In this document: positions 6,819-9,834 of the stretch, piece by piece
Numbering within the stretch: the stretch's first letter is position 1
Layout of the letters: every line of letters begins with the position of its first letter
From: QHWF01 sp036848175
Lineage (GTDB): Bacteria; Acidobacteriota; Vicinamibacteria; Vicinamibacterales; CAVVIG01
DNA length: 9,834 nt
Direction of reading: 5' to 3'
Assembly (NCBI GenBank): GCA_036848175.1
Contig: DAIUKO010000296.1
Location: 1-9,834 of the forward strand
Program-made: the position numbers and the translations under genes
The notes under the pieces: generated by a model
The model's input: only the letters and a program-made list of their open reading frames with translations
Told to the model about the DNA's origin: nothing
Database searches by the model: none

Positions 6819-9800
6819 CTAGAACGTCAAGCGGGTGACCAGCTGCAGCGTGCGCGGAGGGGCGACGCCGCTGATGGTGCCAAAGCCGTTGCGCTGCGTC
6901 AGGGTCCCCTGCGCGTTGTACGGCAGATTGGTAATCGTCCGATCCGTCAGGCTCGCGAAGTTCACCGTGTTGTTCACCGTAGAGAACTGGTCGGTGTTCA
7001 ACGCGTTGAACATGTCGATCCGGAACTCGAACTTCATGTTGCGCACGATGGTGAAGTTCTTCGAGATCGACAGGTCGAGGTTGTGGAGCGGCGGTTCGCG
7101 CGCGAAGAAGCGCGGCGTTTCGTTGCCGTTGCTGCCCGGCTGCGGCGGCGCGAAGCACGACGGGTTGTCGAACTGCCGGTACGGATCGCCGCTGTTGCCC
7201 TTGCCCGGATCGCAGGTGAGAGCGACGCGCGCGTTCGGGAAGTTCGTGCCGGTCAGATTCGCGGAGCCGATGCCGGGAATCGAGAAGTTGATCGTGTACG
7301 GCCGGCCGCTCGTCCAGCGATAGACGCCCGACAACTGCCACTCGTTGGCGAGCAGACCGAGCCCCTTGCTCTCGGTCACCTTCGGCATCTGGTAGATCGC
7401 GTTGACCGTGAAGTTGTGCGTCCGGTCGTAATCGACCAACCCGTAGTCGAGCGCCCGGGTCTGTTCCTTGCTCAGATTCGGCACGCCGGCGGAGAAGTCG
7501 TCGTTGTTGATGCCCTGCGCCTTGCTCCACACCCAGAAGCCGGACACCATGAAGCCGCGATCGAAGCGCCGGGTCACCGCTGTCTGCAGCCCCTTGTAAT
7601 CTCCGTAGCCGCTGTAGTCCCACATCCGGATGTCGCCGTAGCCCTGGTACGGCCGCAGCAAATCGGTCGGCAGCGCGTTGGCGCCGGGCACCGAGCTCGC
7701 CACGCGCGTCGGATCCTGGTTCTGCGGCTGAAACGTCGCACCGAACGGCAGCGAGTTGATCTGCACCTGCCGCAACAGGTGGGTCGACCTGGAGCCGACA
7801 TACGCGACGTCGAGGATCACCGCCTCGAACAGCTTGCGCTGCACCCCGACGTTCCACTGATCGACGCGCGGCGGCTCGAAGCCGAACGCGGTCGGACTGA
7901 GCGACAGCGTCGTGAACGGATCGCCGCTTGCCGACGCCAGATCCTGCAGCCGGCCCCAGTCGAGCCGGGAGTTCAGCACGCCGGGCGCGTTCGAGATCAT
8001 GTCGAACACCATGTTCCCTTGCGGCCGATCGTAGAAGATCCCGAAGCCGCCGCGGACGATGGTGTCGCCCTTGCCCGAGAGGTCATACGCGCCGCCGATG
8101 CGCGGCGAGACGCGGAGCTTTGTGCCGTCCTGCAGCTGATCGTCGATGCCTTGTCCCGCCTGGAAGCTGCCGTTGAAGCGGTTCGAGCCGGGCGTCAGCC
8201 GGCCGATGAAGCGTTCATCGACGGTGTTGGCCAGCGTCGGCGGCACACCCTGCGCCTTGAGCGTCGGATCGATTCCGCGGCGGACGCAGCCCGCGCCCGG
8301 CGCGCCGCCGACGCAGACCGGCGTGTAGAGCTTCGCCGCCGTGCTCGGATTGAACTGGTCCGGCAGGAAGTTCGAGGCCTGCAGCGTCGTGTCCCACTGC
8401 GGCGTCAGGGTGTAGAAGCGCACGCCGTAGTCGAGCGTCAGGCGGCCGTTCGGCTTCCAGTTGTCCTGCGCGTACCACTCGATGTTCTTGTAGTTCCATT
8501 CGGGCAGCGCGTACTTCGACGCCTGCTGGTAGAAGTTGAACACGCCGGTCGCGGCGTTCGCGTAGGAGTAGCCGGTGTCGAACGGGTTGCTCGAGTTCTC
8601 GGTGAAGTCGATCTGGCTGTTGAAGCTCGCGAAGATGCTCTGCGGTTTGAAGCTGTGCTGGAAGTAGAAGCCGGCCTTCGACGAGTGCGCGCCCCACACC
8701 TTGGTCAGGTTCGCGATGACGTCGTGGGTGATGTTCTCGTTGGTGAACGGCCCGCGATCGGTCTGGTACTGACCGGCGTTGCCGGTCGGCCCGGAGTTGC
8801 TGTTCGGGCGGAACACCAGCCACGGCACGTAGTCGGCCTGCACCGCGCTCGGGAAGAGGAGCGGCATGCTCTGCAAGCCGGCGTTGCTCCTGAACAGCTT
8901 CTCCTGCTGGAGCTGGAAGTTCAGCGAATTGGACGCCCGTCCCCAGCTCAACTCGAGCGACGTCGTGTTGTTCAGGACACCGGTCGCGGAGAGCATGACG
9001 TTGGTGCCGGGGTGGACGAACAGCACCGGCATCGGCAACTGATCGCTGCCGTTGCCGGCCCATGTCGTCCCGTACGCCTGCAGCGTGTCTTCCTTGTTGT
9101 GCATGTAGCGGCCGGTGACGCGCCAGGCGTTGGCCGGCTGGAAGTCCATGCGCAGCAGATCTTCGCGCCGCGACGGCTGATCGGGGACCTGGCTGGTGTA
9201 GTTCAAGCCGCTGCCGCCGGAGAAGTTCCCGTCGGGGAAAATGCCGAGCGCCGCGAGTCCCGGCTGGTAGAGGCGGTTCGCCGGAATCCGGCCGAGCACG
9301 CCACCGTCACGGAAGCAGCCGCTCGTGTTGGCGGCGCTGCACGGCAGCCCGGTGGTGTAGTCACGAACGTAGGGGAACGGATTGCCGCTGCTGTCCACGC
9401 TCTGCGAGAAATCGCCGCGCCGTTCGAGCGCCGTCGGCACGCGCGCCTGACGGAGGTTCGGCGGATTGCTGCGGTTCTCGAATTCCTCGCTCCAGAAGAA
9501 GAACAGCTTCTTCTTCTCCTCGTTGAAGCCCGGAAACGAGACCGGCCCGCCGATTGTGTAGCCCTGGTCGTTGCGCGAGGTCTTTGCCTTCGGCACCTCC
9601 GGCGTTTCGCGCTTGTTCAGATAGGTGTTCGCGTCCCACCCCGAGCGCCGTCCGTACCAGTAGCCCGATCCGTGATAGTCCTGCGTGCCGCTCTTGGTGA
9701 CCACCTGTAGCTGGCCGCCCACGGCGCGTCCGTACTCCGCCTGATACGCGTTGGTCAGGACCTTGAACTCGGCGACGGCGTCGATGTTGGTCGTCGCCAT

Positions 9801-9834
9801 GTTGCCGCCGTTGTTGCCGGTGTCGATGTTGGCG
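6819..9834 (-). CDS. Oar-like TonB-dependent receptor, beta-barrel and end of plug, N-terminus beyond right window edge
   Basis: An outer-membrane receptor of which 1004 residues are visible. The open frame continues past the internal ATG at 9800 to the window edge (NIDTGNNGGN precedes it), so that Met is not the true start; signal peptide, regulatory-like domain and most of the plug are missing. The visible part opens with the end of the plug (IDAVAEFKVLTNAYQAEYGR, then GGQLQVVTKSGT), diagnostic of acidobacterial Oar-like receptors. The barrel has alternating amphipathic strands and long loops. Other landmarks are GYTIGGPVSFPG, FFFWSEEFE, YAQDNWKPNGRLTLDYGVRF and the terminal LQLVTRLTF, whose final Phe is the usual outer-membrane protein signature. 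Six cysteines form three local pairs in loop-like segments. The family imports large or scarce ligands with TonB energy; the substrate cannot be deduced. It is followed after 11 bases by a strong hairpin and then by the two CRTAC1-like genes on the same strand. Confidence 0.93.
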   Translation of the reverse strand, partial: ANIDTGNNGGNMATTNIDAVAEFKVLTNAYQAEYGRAVGGQLQVVTKSGTQDYHGSGYWYGRRSGWDANTYLNKRETPEVPKAKTSRNDQGYTIGGPVSFPGFNEEKKKLFFFWSEEFENRSNPPNLRQARVPTALERRGDFSQSVDSSGNPFPYVRDYTTGLPCSAANTSGCFRDGGVLGRIPANRLYQPGLAALGIFPDGNFSGGSGLNYTSQVPDQPSRREDLLRMDFQPANAWRVTGRYMHNKEDTLQAYGTTWAGNGSDQLPMPVLFVHPGTNVMLSATGVLNNTTSLELSWGRASNSLNFQLQQEKLFRSNAGLQSMPLLFPSAVQADYVPWLVFRPNSNSGPTGNAGQYQTDRGPFTNENITHDVIANLTKVWGAHSSKAGFYFQHSFKPQSIFASFNSQIDFTENSSNPFDTGYSYANAATGVFNFYQQASKYALPEWNYKNIEWYAQDNWKPNGRLTLDYGVRFYTLTPQWDTTLQASNFLPDQFNPSTAAKLYTPVCVGGAPGAGCVRRGIDPTLKAQGVPPTLANTVDERFIGRLTPGSNRFNGSFQAGQGIDDQLQDGTKLRVSPRIGGAYDLSGKGDTIVRGGFGIFYDRPQGNMVFDMISNAPGVLNSRLDWGRLQDLASASGDPFTTLSLSPTAFGFEPPRVDQWNVGVQRKLFEAVILDVAYVGSRSTHLLRQVQINSLPFGATFQPQNQDPTRVASSVPGANALPTDLLRPYQGYGDIRMWDYSGYGDYKGLQTAVTRRFDRGFMVSGFWVWSKAQGINNDDFSAGVPNLSKEQTRALDYGLVDYDRTHNFTVNAIYQMPKVTESKGLGLLANEWQLSGVYRWTSGRPYTINFSIPGIGSANLTGTNFPNARVALTCDPGKGNSGDPYRQFDNPSCFAPPQPGSNGNETPRFFAREPPLHNLDLSISKNFTIVRNMKFEFRIDMFNALNTDQFSTVNNTVNFASLTDRTITNLPYNAQGTLTQRNGFGTISGVAPPRTLQLVTRLTF

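Noticed and set aside
6774..9710. A 978-codon open frame on the plus strand
   Set aside because: It is antisense to the Oar-like receptor, whose motifs and terminal Phe are unmistakable. The antisense product is Arg/Val/Ala-rich with no recognisable domain, as expected from the complementary frame of GC-rich coding DNA.
1..9834. CRISPR arrays, tRNA or rRNA genes, insertion sequences, phage genes
   Set aside because: No regularly spaced direct repeats, cloverleaf-like segments, transposase or integrase motifs were seen on reading both strands.

Overview
The window is GC-rich and every gene I can support lies on the minus strand, so transcription runs from position 9834 towards position 1. The gene content is typical of Acidobacteriota, perhaps a Vicinamibacteria- or Solibacter-like lineage: Oar-type TonB-dependent receptors with a carboxypeptidase-regulatory-like N-terminus, beside large secreted CRTAC1-type proteins (FG-GAP/VCBS calcium loops plus an ASPIC/UnbV domain). 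The assignment rests on protein style and is moderate in confidence; there is no rRNA or other phylogenetic marker.

Layout in the direction of transcription. (1) 9834-6819: a TonB-dependent receptor whose N-terminus lies beyond the right edge. (2) 6818-6698: a short intergenic region with a very strong two-part hairpin (6744-6807) just after the receptor stop, then a weak possible -10 element close to the next start. (3) 6697-4553: a 714-residue secreted CRTAC1-like protein. (4) 4553-855: a 1232-residue secreted CRTAC1-like protein that adds a thioredoxin-fold domain without active-site cysteines and a C-terminal TPR array. Its ATG overlaps the previous stop in a TGATG junction, which suggests translational coupling. 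(5) 854-633: a 222-base gap with a small hairpin and a good Shine-Dalgarno sequence, but no convincing promoter. (6) About 623-1: the N-terminal fifth or so of a second TonB-dependent receptor (signal peptide, regulatory-like domain, plug), cut by the left edge.

Taken together this looks like a cell-envelope locus: two outer-membrane receptors flank two secreted calcium-binding beta-propeller-like proteins. By analogy, the propeller/ASPIC proteins may capture or present a ligand in the periplasm or at the surface, and the receptors may import it; no substrate can be read from the sequence. No SusD-like lipoprotein, hydrolase, regulator, tRNA, CRISPR array or insertion sequence is visible. Many long open frames on the plus strand are antisense shadows of the GC-rich genes.
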